Assembly (NCBI GenBank): GCA_030523645.1
Contig: JAUNIB010000005.1
Span: forward strand, 1-64,000
DNA length: 64,000 nt
Direction of reading: 5' to 3'
Origin: Selenomonadaceae bacterium
GTDB taxonomy: Bacteria; Bacillota; Negativicutes; Selenomonadales; Selenomonadaceae
A model generated the notes under the pieces. The model saw nothing but the letters and a program-made list of their open reading frames with translations. It made no database searches and was not told the DNA's origin. Numbering within the stretch: position 1 is the stretch's first letter; each line of letters starts with the position of its first letter. Shown here piece after piece: positions 1 to 8,927 of the stretch. The translations under genes were made by a program, and so were the position numbers.

Positions 1-590
1 TCCTCGCCCATCATCCATCGGAGCAAATCTATGCCATGAATGCACTGATTCATCAACGCACCGCCATCCTGTGCCCAGGTACCACGCCACTTTGCTTGGT
101 TGTAGTAGCCCTCATTTCTGTTCCAGCGTACATGGATAGAGCCGTGAGACAGTCTGCCGAAGCGACCGGCCTCCAAGGCTCCCCGCATTTTCTGCACTGC
201 GATGTTAAAGCGATTCTGGTGGCAGGCTGCTACCTTGACACCTTTCTCTTTAGCAAGAGCCATTATCTTTTCGGCATCGGCCATGTTCATAGCCATAGGC
301 TTTTCGATAATGACATTCACGCCGTTTTCAATGCAAAAAAGGGCGATTTCTGCATGGATACCACTCTCTGTGGCAATGGAAACAAGCTCAGGCTTTTCTG
401 CTCTGAGCATCTCCTTGTAGTCTATATATCGCTTTATGTCTTCTCTGTTTTCCCAGCCATGCTTAGCCAGTATCTGCTCCATCTTTTCCGGCATGATATC
501 ACAGACTGCTACAATATCCAGTTTGTTATTGTCTACGGCTATGAGATGGTTGACTGCTATACGCCCGCAGCCAATGAGTGCATATTTCAT
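1..590 (-). CDS. Gfo/Idh/MocA family oxidoreductase, C-terminal part outside window
   Basis: Partial gene; the minus-strand frame is open from an ATG at 590 to the window edge, about 196 residues. The product starts with a dinucleotide-binding motif (MKYALIGCGRIAVNH) and has the family's catalytic EKPMAM motif near residue 95, followed by a CHQNRF segment. These are hallmarks of NAD(P)-dependent sugar or inositol dehydrogenases. It lies downstream of a glycosyltransferase, a sugar transferase and a DegT aminotransferase on the same strand, so it probably oxidises a UDP-sugar for a surface glycan (WbpB-like). The exact substrate cannot be read from the sequence. The start is clear because the nucleotide-binding fold begins at residue 2. 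Confidence 0.85.
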   Translation of the reverse strand, partial: MKYALIGCGRIAVNHLIAVDNNKLDIVAVCDIMPEKMEQILAKHGWENREDIKRYIDYKEMLRAEKPELVSIATESGIHAEIALFCIENGVNVIIEKPMAMNMADAEKIMALAKEKGVKVAACHQNRFNIAVQKMRGALEAGRFGRLSHGSIHVRWNRNEGYYNQAKWRGTWAQDGGALMNQCIHGIDLLRWMMGE

Positions 591-682
591 AGTTATTTTT
601 TCCTTTTCATTACAATTACATTTTCATTACGTCTGCTTTATGTTTTATAGCATAAAGCTAATCAAAATATGCCGCGGCTTAT

Positions 683-1975
683 CTATTTGCCGCAGATTAA
701 CGAAATAAATTTATTAGCTAAAGCCTTATATTCGCAGTTATTTAATACCCATTCACGACCGCGATTTCCAATAACTCTTAATTCTTCACAAGATAGTTCT
801 GTTGCCTGTAATATATTTTCATAAATCAACTCTGCATCATCAGAAGGACTTACCCATCCACATCCTGCATCAGCCACTTCTTGATTTGGTGATGAAACAG
901 CGTATAAAACAGGCTTTGACGCCATCATATAGTCATAAACTTTATTAAGTCCTGCACCGTACTGTGTAATCGGTGAAGCTTCAGCTCCTACATAGAGGAC
1001 ACTACCATATGAAAGAAGCGTTGGTACCGCTTTTTTATTCACTGCAGGAAGAAAATAAACATTCGAACAATCTTTTTCTGCTGCAATGCTCATAAGCTTA
1101 TCTTTCTCCACTCCATTTCCTACTAAAACGAAGGCAATCTCCTTATGGTCACGAAGTTTTTCGGCTACTTCTATTAACAGTTCTAATCTATTAGAAAGTG
1201 CGTGTCCGCCCACATATAAAACAACAAATTTCCCCTGCAGCTTAACAAATATTTTTTTGTGCTCTTCCGGTAGTGTCTCAGGGTGCTCCCAATCTTCCAA
1301 TGCAACACCGTTAGGAATATGATGAAACCGCTTCATATCGGTAAACCCGAATTCCTTAAAATATTCATAAGCAAAAGGAAGCACGCACACAACCTCATCT
1401 GCTTGCTTTAAAGCCGATTTAAGCCCAGCCTCATTCAACAAGCAAAATGGATGTCGCGGATTCATTCCACCGATTGAAGTAAGTGTTAAAGGCCAAATAT
1501 CATGATTTTCGTGAATATATAGACAATGTGGCGAAGCTTTTCGGTTATTTAACGCTTTATCATCAGATTTACTTGACTTTTTTAGTTTATTACTAAAATT
1601 TCTTATCCTTTGGCACGGATATGTATCAAAGGTATATGTAGATGACCCAATAACTACATCTGGGCAAAATTCCTCTGCTATTTCTTCAGCGTGCCACAAA
1701 AGCTTTCCACAAAACTGAAACATTGATATTGCCCTAGCTACCCCATTATGACCATAGCTGCAGGTTTTCACCCATTGATACTCAATACCATCAATTCTTT
1801 GTATCTCAAAATCCTTACTCACCATAGGCTGTTTAACTCTAAGATGTGAAAAGCTAGCGCCTATAATTCTAACTCGATGTCCTGCCTTCACCCACTCCCG
1901 AGCAAGATAATATGGCCTAAATTCCATCCCTAAGCTCAACGAGCCCGCATAATGATTGACATATAAAATGTTCAT
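683..1975 (-). CDS. Glycosyltransferase, GT4 family (WbuB-like)
   Basis: 430 residues. The N-terminal segment (MNILYVNHYAGS, then a GxxFRPYYLAREW pattern) is the usual opening of WbuB-type GT-B enzymes. The C-terminal half has VVLYVGGHALSNRLELLIEVAEKL and, near residue 345, a nucleotide-sugar-binding segment GAGLNKVYDYMMASKP. Such enzymes transfer a sugar from a nucleotide donor to a lipid-linked glycan on the cytoplasmic face. It follows the sugar transferase by about 40 bases in the polysaccharide operon. The acceptor and donor are unknown. It has no signal peptide and no frame break. Confidence 0.88.
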   Translation of the reverse strand: MNILYVNHYAGSLSLGMEFRPYYLAREWVKAGHRVRIIGASFSHLRVKQPMVSKDFEIQRIDGIEYQWVKTCSYGHNGVARAISMFQFCGKLLWHAEEIAEEFCPDVVIGSSTYTFDTYPCQRIRNFSNKLKKSSKSDDKALNNRKASPHCLYIHENHDIWPLTLTSIGGMNPRHPFCLLNEAGLKSALKQADEVVCVLPFAYEYFKEFGFTDMKRFHHIPNGVALEDWEHPETLPEEHKKIFVKLQGKFVVLYVGGHALSNRLELLIEVAEKLRDHKEIAFVLVGNGVEKDKLMSIAAEKDCSNVYFLPAVNKKAVPTLLSYGSVLYVGAEASPITQYGAGLNKVYDYMMASKPVLYAVSSPNQEVADAGCGWVSPSDDAELIYENILQATELSCEELRVIGNRGREWVLNNCEYKALANKFISLICGK

Positions 1976-2014
1976 GATGGGCTACTTCCTTTAAGTTTGT
2001 ATTATGAAAAACAG

Positions 2015-2698
2015 CTATATAAATCTTTGCAAAAGCAAAGTTGCCATCTCTTGCTTTACATCATATTCAGCTTTTGTTATATCCCCTTTGTATAACAACC
2101 AGTCCCCATAATCCTCAGCAGTTTCCATGCCGTCAGTAGCGATGTCTTCTTGCGCGCTGACCTTGAATACGGTGTGATAGATAATCCGCATATCTTCCAA
2201 AAAATTTATATTCTTTATATATTGCAGATCGTATGCGAATTTTTCCTTCCAAGTTATATTGTTCCTGCCACAGATTTGAGCAAGACCTGTAAGCCCTGGA
2301 TAAACACTCTGTCTTTGTATCTCTTCTTCCGTGAAGAACACCATATCCCTTACCAGTTGAGGTCTTGGGCCAACTACACTCATATCTCCCTTTAGAATAT
2401 TTATCAGCTCTGGTAATTCATCCATTGATGTAGCTCGCAGCTTTTTCCCAAAGGGAGTCAAGCGTATTTCATCAGGCAACAGATTCCCATCTTTATCCCG
2501 CTCTTCTGTCATGCTACGAAACTTGTACATTTTGAACAGCTTGCCATCTTTACCAGGTCTTATCTGCGAAAATATCACCGGCGAACCAAGTCTTGTTTTG
2601 ACAAGCCACGCCACATAAAGAAGAATGGGAGATAATAGTATCAATGCTATTCCGGAGGATATAACATCAAATATCCTCTTGAAAAATTTACGATACAT
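2015..2698 (-). CDS. Initiating sugar-phosphate transferase (bacterial sugar transferase, PglC/WbaP C-terminal type)
   Basis: 227 residues, the size of the minimal PglC-like polyprenol-phosphate phosphoglycosyl transferases. A hydrophobic N-terminal segment (about residues 10-32) is followed by the family signatures SPVIFSQIRPGKDGKLF, MYKFRSM, a DELPELINILKGDMSVVGPRP block and PGLTGLAQ. The enzyme would load the first sugar-1-phosphate onto undecaprenyl phosphate at the inner face of the membrane, starting glycan assembly. It starts 4 bases after the end of the aminotransferase gene, so the two are co-transcribed. The C-terminal extension of about 40 residues after the core is unassigned. Confidence 0.92.
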   Translation of the reverse strand: MYRKFFKRIFDVISSGIALILLSPILLYVAWLVKTRLGSPVIFSQIRPGKDGKLFKMYKFRSMTEERDKDGNLLPDEIRLTPFGKKLRATSMDELPELINILKGDMSVVGPRPQLVRDMVFFTEEEIQRQSVYPGLTGLAQICGRNNITWKEKFAYDLQYIKNINFLEDMRIIYHTVFKVSAQEDIATDGMETAEDYGDWLLYKGDITKAEYDVKQEMATLLLQRFI

Positions 2699-2702
2699 CT
2701 TT

Positions 2703-3980
2703 TTACCTGAAGCAGTTCTTTATCACTTCGATTACGATATTCTGCTCTTCCTCTGTCATCTTGTTATCTGAGGGCAGGCACACCCCACGAGAAAAGATAT
2801 CCATGCCTACGTCTCGAGTTTTCCCTGAGATGTAGGCATTTGTTTTTGCCCGCAGGTTTCCAGTCCTTCCAATAAAGGGGTTCATGCGATACATTGGCTG
2901 CAGGTGCATTGGTTTCCAGATTGGTCTTCCCTCTGCGTTGATTCCTGCCAGTGCTTCCAGTATTTCTGAAGGGCAGCTTTTACCGGGTTCCGGTATGTAG
3001 GCTACGTCCTGTTCTCCCCGGACTTGTTTACACATTGCTTCTTCGTCAATAATCAACGCACTAAGCCAGTAGTTTGGTTTGCATTTCGTTTCATCGAAGG
3101 GGTTCATCTTTACAGGCAGGCCTTTTAGACCTTCCCTATATCTTTCGTAGATTGCTTTCTTTTGCGCAATATGCTCTTCCAGATATGGGTATTGTCCGCG
3201 GACTACACCGGCAATGACATTGCTCATGCGGTAGTTGTAGCCTACTTCTTCATGCTGATACCAAGGGGCATCTTCTCTAGACTGGGTAGCCCACTTACGA
3301 GCCTGATTTGCATCTTCAAGGCTGTTTGTCAGCAGGCAGCCGCCGGAGCTGCCGGTTATGATTTTGTTGCCGTTATAGGATATGGCTGCATAGTCACCGA
3401 AGGAGCCGCATTGCTGTCCTTCCCAGGTAGCGCCCATTGCTTCTGCGGCATCTTCTATCAGGAGTGCTCCATGACGTTCGCAGATTTCTTTTATCTGCTT
3501 GATGTCTCCACTAAAGCCGTAGAGTTCTGCACATACAACGAGCTTTACATCAGGGTAGATTTCAAAGGCTTTTTCTAAGGCCTTTGGATCCATGTTCCAG
3601 CTGTCATATTCGGTGTCAATGAATATCGGTATTCCGCCTTCGTATACAACAGGATTTAGCGTGGCATCGAAGGTCATATCGGAGCAGAAGACTCTCTTGC
3701 CTTCCACTGCGCCGTGACTAATGGGTGGCTTCCCGTAGAGCTTTTCTCCGGCCAGCTTGACACAAAGGTGCAAGGCTGCCGTACAGCAGGAGAGTGCTAC
3801 TGCATATTTCACCCCAGCCTTTTCTGCTGCGATACTCTCTACTTCATTGATGTTGGCTCCAACAGTAGACATCCAGTTGGTTTCGTAGGCTTCTTTTATA
3901 TATTCCATCTCTGGCCCGTGCATAGTGGGGCTAGAGAGCCATACTTTCTTTTCAAATGGCTTAATTGATCCGTTATACAT
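2703..3980 (-). CDS. DegT/DnrJ/EryC1/StrS-family PLP aminotransferase (PglE-like)
   Basis: 425 residues, typical for sugar aminotransferases. Visible features are the N-terminal substrate region (PTMHGPEMEYIKEAYETNWMST), the cofactor loop (VALSCCTAALHL), an ED-A pair (LIEDAAEAMGA) and the PLP lysine in SYNGNKIITGSSGG, then GYNYRMSNV. Enzymes of this type aminate a 4-keto sugar nucleotide, as in bacillosamine synthesis. No acetyltransferase or 4,6-dehydratase is in the window; they may lie beyond the left edge. It is preceded by a small XRE regulator ending 11 bases upstream. Confidence 0.9.
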   Translation of the reverse strand: MYNGSIKPFEKKVWLSSPTMHGPEMEYIKEAYETNWMSTVGANINEVESIAAEKAGVKYAVALSCCTAALHLCVKLAGEKLYGKPPISHGAVEGKRVFCSDMTFDATLNPVVYEGGIPIFIDTEYDSWNMDPKALEKAFEIYPDVKLVVCAELYGFSGDIKQIKEICERHGALLIEDAAEAMGATWEGQQCGSFGDYAAISYNGNKIITGSSGGCLLTNSLEDANQARKWATQSREDAPWYQHEEVGYNYRMSNVIAGVVRGQYPYLEEHIAQKKAIYERYREGLKGLPVKMNPFDETKCKPNYWLSALIIDEEAMCKQVRGEQDVAYIPEPGKSCPSEILEALAGINAEGRPIWKPMHLQPMYRMNPFIGRTGNLRAKTNAYISGKTRDVGMDIFSRGVCLPSDNKMTEEEQNIVIEVIKNCFR

Positions 3981-3991
3981 TAGCTTATTCC

Positions 3992-4258
3992 TTATAAGGC
4001 AGATTGTTTTGCTGTACGATCGAGAAGATAATCTATGGTCGTATTGTGGAAGTCGGCAAGCTTGATTAAGGTTTTCGTCGGTATATCCCGCTGCCCCAGT
4101 TCATAGCGAGAGTAGCAAACTTGAGTCACATTAAGAATTTTCGCAATCTCCTGTTGCGTCAGCTGTTTCGATTCCCGCAGCTCACGGATATGTTTGTATG
4201 CCAAATAATTCACCACCAAACCACAGTAACGGCATAGCAAGTCGCCCAAAACTATCAA
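3992..4258 (-). CDS. Small XRE-family helix-turn-helix regulator at the head of the polysaccharide operon
   Basis: Up to 88 residues. The Cro/C1-type HTH is clear (LTQQEIAKILNVTQVCYSRYELGQRDIP), followed by a short tail ending in TIDYLLDRT. The first 20 or so residues are poorly supported. A start at a TTG or GTG just upstream of the AYKHIREL segment (about 4204-4210), behind a GGTGGTG sequence, is equally likely. It reads into the aminotransferase gene and is divergent from the XRE gene at 4449, so the 180-base gap may carry operators for one or both. Its target is unknown. Confidence 0.8.
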   Translation of the reverse strand: MIVLGDLLCRYCGLVVNYLAYKHIRELRESKQLTQQEIAKILNVTQVCYSRYELGQRDIPTKTLIKLADFHNTTIDYLLDRTAKQSAL

Positions 4259-4448
4259 TTTTCATACGACAAGCCTCGGGCACGATGTAAAAAATCTTAG
4301 ATTCACAAAAAAACGCGCGGAATAAGTTATATAAAATCCTATATGGGAGATTATACGACTTTTAACATCTCATTGCAAGTTTATATATGACATCATACAT
4401 CCTAACAATAAACTCAATTGCCTTATAATAGCTGGTGAGGTGATTTCC

Positions 4449-4775
4449 GTGTATGAAGACTTTTTCGCCGAGCGATTAGCCGCCCTGCGAATGGAGCGCA
4501 AGATGTCCGCACGAGACCTGAGTCTCTCCATCGGGCAGAATGCCAGCTATATAAATCGCATTGAAAACAAAATCAATTTCCCTTCCATGCAAGCCTTCTT
4601 TTATATTTGTGAATATTTCGGTATATCGCCGCAGGACTTCTTCGACCATGCATCCCCTCCTCCGAAGAATTTGCAGCACGCCACAAAACTTTTGCAGGAA
4701 TTGTCCCCGGAACACATTGACCTGCTCATATCACTTATGGAAGCCCTTCCAAAGAAGAATAAAAAAGAGCGCTAA
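4449..4775 (+). CDS. XRE-family helix-turn-helix regulator
   Basis: About 108 residues from the GTG at 4449, chosen because GGTGAGG at 4434-4440 sits 8 bases before it; an in-frame GTG at 4440 overlaps that site. The HTH spans about residues 10-65 (MSARDLSLSIGQNASYINRIENKINFPS). It continues with FFYICEYFGISPQDFF, typical of SinR-like repressors, and a short amphipathic C-terminus that could dimerise. A TATAAT box lies at 4424-4429. The gene is monocistronic and ends inside its own terminator stem. Its function is unknown. Confidence 0.85.
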   Translation: MYEDFFAERLAALRMERKMSARDLSLSIGQNASYINRIENKINFPSMQAFFYICEYFGISPQDFFDHASPPPKNLQHATKLLQELSPEHIDLLISLMEALPKKNKKER

Positions 4776-4814
4776 ATCCTTCCGTTCCAGGAAAAGATTT
4801 AGCGCTCTTTTTTA
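4761..4814 (+). terminator. Intrinsic terminator of the XRE gene
   Basis: An 18-base stem, AAAAAAGAGCGCTAAATC against GATTTAGCGCTCTTTTTT, with a 17-base loop. The gene's stop codon lies within the left arm. A- and T-runs on both sides allow bidirectional use. Confidence 0.9.
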
Positions 4815-4963
4815 CAAATAATATAGAAACTCAAACCATCCTCTCACACCGTTCGGGATATAAGTCCCATTGTATTTATACCATAATAACAGTACCATTT
4901 AGACAAATATTATTATACATCTCTATCATATATTTTGTTTTATAAAACTAGAGTGAGGTATTG

Positions 4964-5536
4964 ATGATGAACAAATTCGGAAAACTATTCGTTGTTGGCG
5001 GTTTAGTTGCTGCCATGGCTCTCTCCGCCGGCTGCGGAGATGACAAGAAGGTCGCTGACACCAAGAAGCCGGCTGCTTCCTCCAGCTCTCAGAAGCCTGC
5101 CGAGAAGAAACCCGTCTCCAATGCTCCTGCCGTAAAGGCTCCGGCTAATGCCAACTGGCGTTACCCCAGCTACATCAAGACCGAGGCTGATACTCCGAAG
5201 ATGACCCCGGAGATTCAGAAAATTGTTGATGAATGCTTCGCTCAGATGACTCTCCATCCCTCCGAGAAGGGCAAGCTCCTGAACGACTCCAAGATCAGCT
5301 CCGGAGACCAGCGCAATGTTCGCGACCTCTGGTTCCACGCAAAGGGCGAGAATCACGACCCCAAGAACAAGTTCAAGAACTCCAAGGGCAAGGAAGTATA
5401 TGCTCAGGAGGCCTACCACATCAGAATTACCGTTGACAAGGACACCAGCGCTGTCAAGAGATGGAGATTTGAAAAGTATGTAATGTCTCCGGAAATGCCG
5501 GACGGAAAGACCATCGTCATCAAGGAAGTTAAGTAA
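4964..5536 (+). CDS. Predicted lipoprotein of unknown function
   Basis: About 190 residues. A lysine-bearing N-terminus and hydrophobic stretch end in the lipobox LSAGC (Cys at about residue 24), so it should be lipidated and anchored in the envelope. A low-complexity linker rich in Lys, Pro, Ala and Ser (about 30-70) precedes a compact domain with WFHAKGENHDP and a C-terminal strand region. Three consecutive ATG codons are possible starts (4961, 4964, 4967); GAGGT about 8 bases upstream fits 4964. No known domain was recognised. Unlike the next gene, it ends in its own terminator. Confidence 0.85.
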   Translation: MMNKFGKLFVVGGLVAAMALSAGCGDDKKVADTKKPAASSSSQKPAEKKPVSNAPAVKAPANANWRYPSYIKTEADTPKMTPEIQKIVDECFAQMTLHPSEKGKLLNDSKISSGDQRNVRDLWFHAKGENHDPKNKFKNSKGKEVYAQEAYHIRITVDKDTSAVKRWRFEKYVMSPEMPDGKTIVIKEVK

Positions 5537-5543
5537 TATAATA

Positions 5544-5577
5544 AAAACCAGGATGTTTTCGTCCTGGTTTTTTTCCT
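5544..5577 (+). terminator. Intrinsic terminator after the lipoprotein gene
   Basis: AAAACCAGGA and TCCTGGTTTT form a 10-base-pair stem followed by a T-run, a few bases after the stop codon. Confidence 0.9.
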
Positions 5578-5615
5578 ATCAATAATTGGGGCGATACCTA
5601 TGGGAAGGTTTGCAG

Positions 5616-6509
5616 ATGTTTGGCTTAATCGGTAAGGCAATTTGTGCCGTCCTGTCCGTTCTTTGTTTTGGTTATTCCGGTGTTTGCCTGTTTACCAATA
5701 CAAGCAAACAGGCAGAGTCCATCGTTGAAGCTGTGGATTACAATGTCCACCCGGAAAATGAGGGTAAGCTGGTCATGATGCGCGGCAAGCTCACCTATAA
5801 AGGGACCATCACAGAAGACCCGGAGCTGGGCGTAAAAATTAAATCCCCTATTCTTCAGCGTCATACAGAAATGTTTCAGTACATCCCCAGCAGTAACGAC
5901 GAGAAGGTCAGAACTGCCAAAAAAGGATGGGATAAAAACAGCCATCCCTCCTTTGATGACAAATACAAGCACCGATATAACAATCCTCCCTTCCCCGAAG
6001 GCATTCCCAGGACGAAGGATTTTGCCTGCGACCTGACCATGGGAGACGGTAATCTCAAGATTGACAGCGACTTTGTCAAAGCCCTGAGCTACCGCCAATA
6101 CGTTGACTTCAAGGATTACTATGATCACAAGATGGTAGGCGTCAAAAAGCTGCCGTCCGGTAAGCTCCCGGAGCACTTCAGAAATCTTGACAACAGCTAC
6201 TACCGCAGTCACCGCTCCGAGGATAATTCCATTCTTGAGCAGCCCAGTCTGGGCAAGCGGGACAGCCGGATCGGTGATATCCGCATCTATTACAAGGCCT
6301 TTAAGTGGTCTGATGACCTGCCGGAATTTACCGTCATCGGTCTGCAAAAGGACGGCAAGCTGCTGCGGCAGGAAGGCGCTCTCTTCTTTGATTACCGGAT
6401 AAATGACCTGCAGGAGCTGAAGCGCGAGATGCGAAGCTCCAACCGTTCTGCCATGTTCGGCTCCTTCGTCTGCGGTCTGGTACTGGCCGCTTTTGCACTA
6501 TTTATTTAA
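5616..6509 (+). CDS. TMEM43 (LUMA)-like membrane protein, paralog A
   Basis: About 297 residues from the ATG at 5616, which has GGAAGG 8 bases upstream; an in-frame TTG at 5586 is a less likely start. A transmembrane segment lies at about residues 4-26 and a second at the C-terminus (FGSFVCGLVLAAFALFI). Between them is a large extracytoplasmic region with the TMEM43 pattern: GKLVMMRGKLT, a LQRHTEMFQY block, a W-K segment, PSGLK/PFPEG-type prolines, and GDIRIYYKAFKW near the end. The gene at 11268-12095 is a clear paralog. The family's role in bacteria is not established. It starts a run of plus-strand genes with three exported proteins. Confidence 0.82.
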   Translation: MFGLIGKAICAVLSVLCFGYSGVCLFTNTSKQAESIVEAVDYNVHPENEGKLVMMRGKLTYKGTITEDPELGVKIKSPILQRHTEMFQYIPSSNDEKVRTAKKGWDKNSHPSFDDKYKHRYNNPPFPEGIPRTKDFACDLTMGDGNLKIDSDFVKALSYRQYVDFKDYYDHKMVGVKKLPSGKLPEHFRNLDNSYYRSHRSEDNSILEQPSLGKRDSRIGDIRIYYKAFKWSDDLPEFTVIGLQKDGKLLRQEGALFFDYRINDLQELKREMRSSNRSAMFGSFVCGLVLAAFALFI

Positions 6510-6533
6510 CAGTTCAGCTTTAGAGGGATTGAT

Positions 6534-7283
6534 ATGAAATTTTATAAGCTTACCAAGGGGCTGCTCCTCGGCGCGCTTTTCTCCGCCGGTTGTTTCTGCA
6601 TGGCGGCCACTGGTTTTGCCGAAGCAAAGGCCTTTGAGTACGATTCTGTCCTGCGGGGCAGCTATGCTCACATTTTCCGGGATGAATTCTTTACCAGAAG
6701 CGCCAATGTGTACAATTCCGCTAATCAGATTAACAGCTGGGGCGAGGTAATCTCCCGTGAAGAAAGCGGCATGGACGGCAGTGTAAAGAAATGCTGGATG
6801 ATAGGTGATCTCACGCGTGACAGCAGCAACAAATTTACTCTCAATGTCAGGCGTCATGTTATTCAGAAGCTGGACAACCGTGGTAAAATACTGATGAGCA
6901 AGGTTGAAGATGTAGACTACGAAATAAATGTCTATCACCGCATGGAATCCGGTCTGCGTCTTGAGTGGCCCCGCACCGGTGACGGCCCCTGCTCGGATAT
7001 AGACGGAGAATACACTGTCTCCAGAGAGTACCCCATGATGAGCCGTGAAGCCGCCATGTATGTTTTGGGCAAAACTCTGAACAGTCTTCCCGAGTATCGC
7101 GACAAGCTGCCGGGGGCAGCTATGACTGTTGATGGGAATGATATGGCAGAGACCTATATCATCAGAGTACTCGAGCATCATCCCGACCATGTTGTCACGA
7201 GAGGTACCTATCAGGTCAGTGCCAGCGGCAATGTGCTGGAGTATGATGTTGTCCGGGACAAGTGGCAGGAGCTTGTGCATTGA
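6534..7283 (+). CDS. Exported protein of unknown function
   Basis: 249 residues. The N-terminus (MKFYKLTKGLLLGALFSAGC, then ...MAATGFAEA) is a signal peptide with probable cleavage after the AEA around residue 31; the internal Cys in FSAGC could alternatively be a lipobox. The mature part is a mixed alpha/beta domain with repeated polar strands and no motif I recognise. It starts 24 bases after the TMEM43-like gene and is likely in the same transcript. An extracytoplasmic location is well supported; function is unknown. Confidence 0.78.
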   Translation: MKFYKLTKGLLLGALFSAGCFCMAATGFAEAKAFEYDSVLRGSYAHIFRDEFFTRSANVYNSANQINSWGEVISREESGMDGSVKKCWMIGDLTRDSSNKFTLNVRRHVIQKLDNRGKILMSKVEDVDYEINVYHRMESGLRLEWPRTGDGPCSDIDGEYTVSREYPMMSREAAMYVLGKTLNSLPEYRDKLPGAAMTVDGNDMAETYIIRVLEHHPDHVVTRGTYQVSASGNVLEYDVVRDKWQELVH

Positions 7284-7314
7284 TTGAACACCGTTAACGA
7301 AAAGGAGGACGAGG

Positions 7315-8160
7315 ATGAACAAGAAAATTATACTGGGAGTTCTGCTGTGTGCCGCCGGACTTTCCGCATTATTTGACTCCGGTATCGGCTCAGCCTTCAG
7401 CCTGTTCGGTAAATCAGTCATTGATTCCCCGCTGAAGGGCGTGTCCTTTACCCGCGGCGGCGATATGCAGGGCAGCTTCCATGCTATGTCCGTCCGCATC
7501 ATAGACGAGCAGACCGCCATGGTCTGCTATGAGGATGCCAGCTGGCACCATGAAGCGATCGCCGTGAAGGAATACCTCGTACCGATCTCTGTCCTCGATG
7601 ACATAAAGACTATCTTCAACAGTAATAAGCTTGTTCGCTGCGAAAAAGCCTCCGCCTCCAAATTCATAGTGCTGGACGGTGCTACCAGCAGCTACTCCTT
7701 CTCCTTTGAGAACCGACATGTTCACTTCAGCTCTACTCAGGACATATCCCGTGACAGCTATCAGGCACTGCGGGACATCAGCGACTGCGTGGCTGCGGCC
7801 TGCAAAAACGGCCAGCTGCTGCCGGGGCTCCTGCTGGAAAAGGACGAGCAGGGCAATATGCCCACGAGAAACGCTGTGGTGAAAGATGCTGTCGGAATCA
7901 AAGTCGTCGGCTACAAAAACAAGACCCTGCAAATATCAATCGGAAACGGTTTTGATGAAGAGAAAACCGTATCTCTCCGCGCACTGATTACCCCATCGGA
8001 TGACCCGGAAAAGATACTTTTTCTTAAGGATACGAAAGATACCGTCAAGCTCCCGCCCCGATACAGCGACGACTATAGATGGACTCTCGAAAAAAGGCTG
8101 GAGCCGGGAAAGTATTGTCTGACCCTGGGCGGCTGCACTGCCGAATTTGAAATCAGATGA
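7315..8160 (+). CDS. Exported or membrane-anchored protein of unknown function
   Basis: 281 residues. An N-terminal hydrophobic segment (KIILGVLLCAAGLSALF) acts as a signal or anchor. The remaining ~250 residues look like two beta-rich domains: one around 40-160, and a C-terminal Ig-like strand set ending in GKYCLTLGGCTAEFEI. A strong AAGGAGG site lies 6 bases before the ATG. It lies 31 bases after the previous gene and 17 before the next, so it is probably co-transcribed. I do not recognise the family. Confidence 0.76.
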   Translation: MNKKIILGVLLCAAGLSALFDSGIGSAFSLFGKSVIDSPLKGVSFTRGGDMQGSFHAMSVRIIDEQTAMVCYEDASWHHEAIAVKEYLVPISVLDDIKTIFNSNKLVRCEKASASKFIVLDGATSSYSFSFENRHVHFSSTQDISRDSYQALRDISDCVAAACKNGQLLPGLLLEKDEQGNMPTRNAVVKDAVGIKVVGYKNKTLQISIGNGFDEEKTVSLRALITPSDDPEKILFLKDTKDTVKLPPRYSDDYRWTLEKRLEPGKYCLTLGGCTAEFEIR

Positions 8161-8177
8161 AGCGGAGGTAATATTAT

Positions 8178-8831
8178 ATGAAAAAGAAACTCATCGCCGG
8201 CCTTGTCCTTGGTCTCACCGTCATGGCCAGCACCTGCTTCGCCCATGTTTTCGACCGGGTAGAGCAGTATAAGGGCAACGAGCTGAAAATTCCCCAAGTG
8301 GCAGGAATCGAGGAAAAAGCTGCCAAGCAGATAAACAACTACATTGTAAAAAATGTAGCCTCCGACGCCAAAAAATTCATTGATAAGCACGGCGCAGAGG
8401 GCGGCACGGCATGGCTCTACACCACGGTTGTGAGAGATGACGAGAAATACCTTTCCCTGCGGATTGCCAGTGCCAGCTATTTCAAAGGGGCGGTCCATCC
8501 CAATGCCTACGTCTTCGGTCTGGTGTTTGACAAGGCCACAGGCAAAAGGCTGCCCCTAAGTTACTTTGTCAATATCCCCTCTGCGGCTTTCCTGGAAGAA
8601 AATGTCCGCAATAATGTTTTCAAGTTCTACGCTTCCGGAGACACTCTGCTGGAGCTGGAAGCCAGCTCCCATATCACCCATATAAGCGAGCAGTACACCC
8701 TTGATGCCAACGACAATCTCGATCTGTACTATCAGCAGTACGAGCTGGGGCCCTACGCTATCGGCTCACCATATATCCGGCTTGACAAGCTGTATGTAGA
8801 CCGCAACGGCACCGTCCTGCCGAAAGGCTGA
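8178..8831 (+). CDS. Exported DUF3298/RsiV-like protein
   Basis: 217 residues. A signal peptide (MKKKLIAGLVLGLTVMASTCFA) should be cleaved after CFA at residue 22. The body has the DUF3298-type pattern: KQINNYIV, then SLRIASASYFKGAVHPN followed by a VFDKATGKRLPLSYF segment. This fold is found in the extracytoplasmic part of RsiV-type anti-sigma factors, which bind lysozyme, and in free-standing exported proteins. No anti-sigma domain or sigma factor gene is adjacent, so an independent wall-related role is more likely. Last gene of the plus-strand run, followed by a strong terminator. Confidence 0.8.
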   Translation: MKKKLIAGLVLGLTVMASTCFAHVFDRVEQYKGNELKIPQVAGIEEKAAKQINNYIVKNVASDAKKFIDKHGAEGGTAWLYTTVVRDDEKYLSLRIASASYFKGAVHPNAYVFGLVFDKATGKRLPLSYFVNIPSAAFLEENVRNNVFKFYASGDTLLELEASSHITHISEQYTLDANDNLDLYYQQYELGPYAIGSPYIRLDKLYVDRNGTVLPKG

Positions 8832-8877
8832 GCCAGCTCTCTTACCAATTGTAAATTAACCCGCCGCTCTTAGCTGC

Positions 8878-8927
8878 AAAAAGGGACTGTGAAAAAATGA
8901 GCACTCATTTTTTCACAGTCCCTTTTT
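8878..8927. terminator. Long bidirectional terminator hairpin
   Basis: A 24-base-pair perfect stem with a 2-base loop, A-run on one side and T-run on the other, lying between convergent genes (DUF3298 gene and L,D-transpeptidase). Its core GGGACTGTGAAAAAATGAG is almost repeated in the hairpin at 60604-60651. Confidence 0.93.
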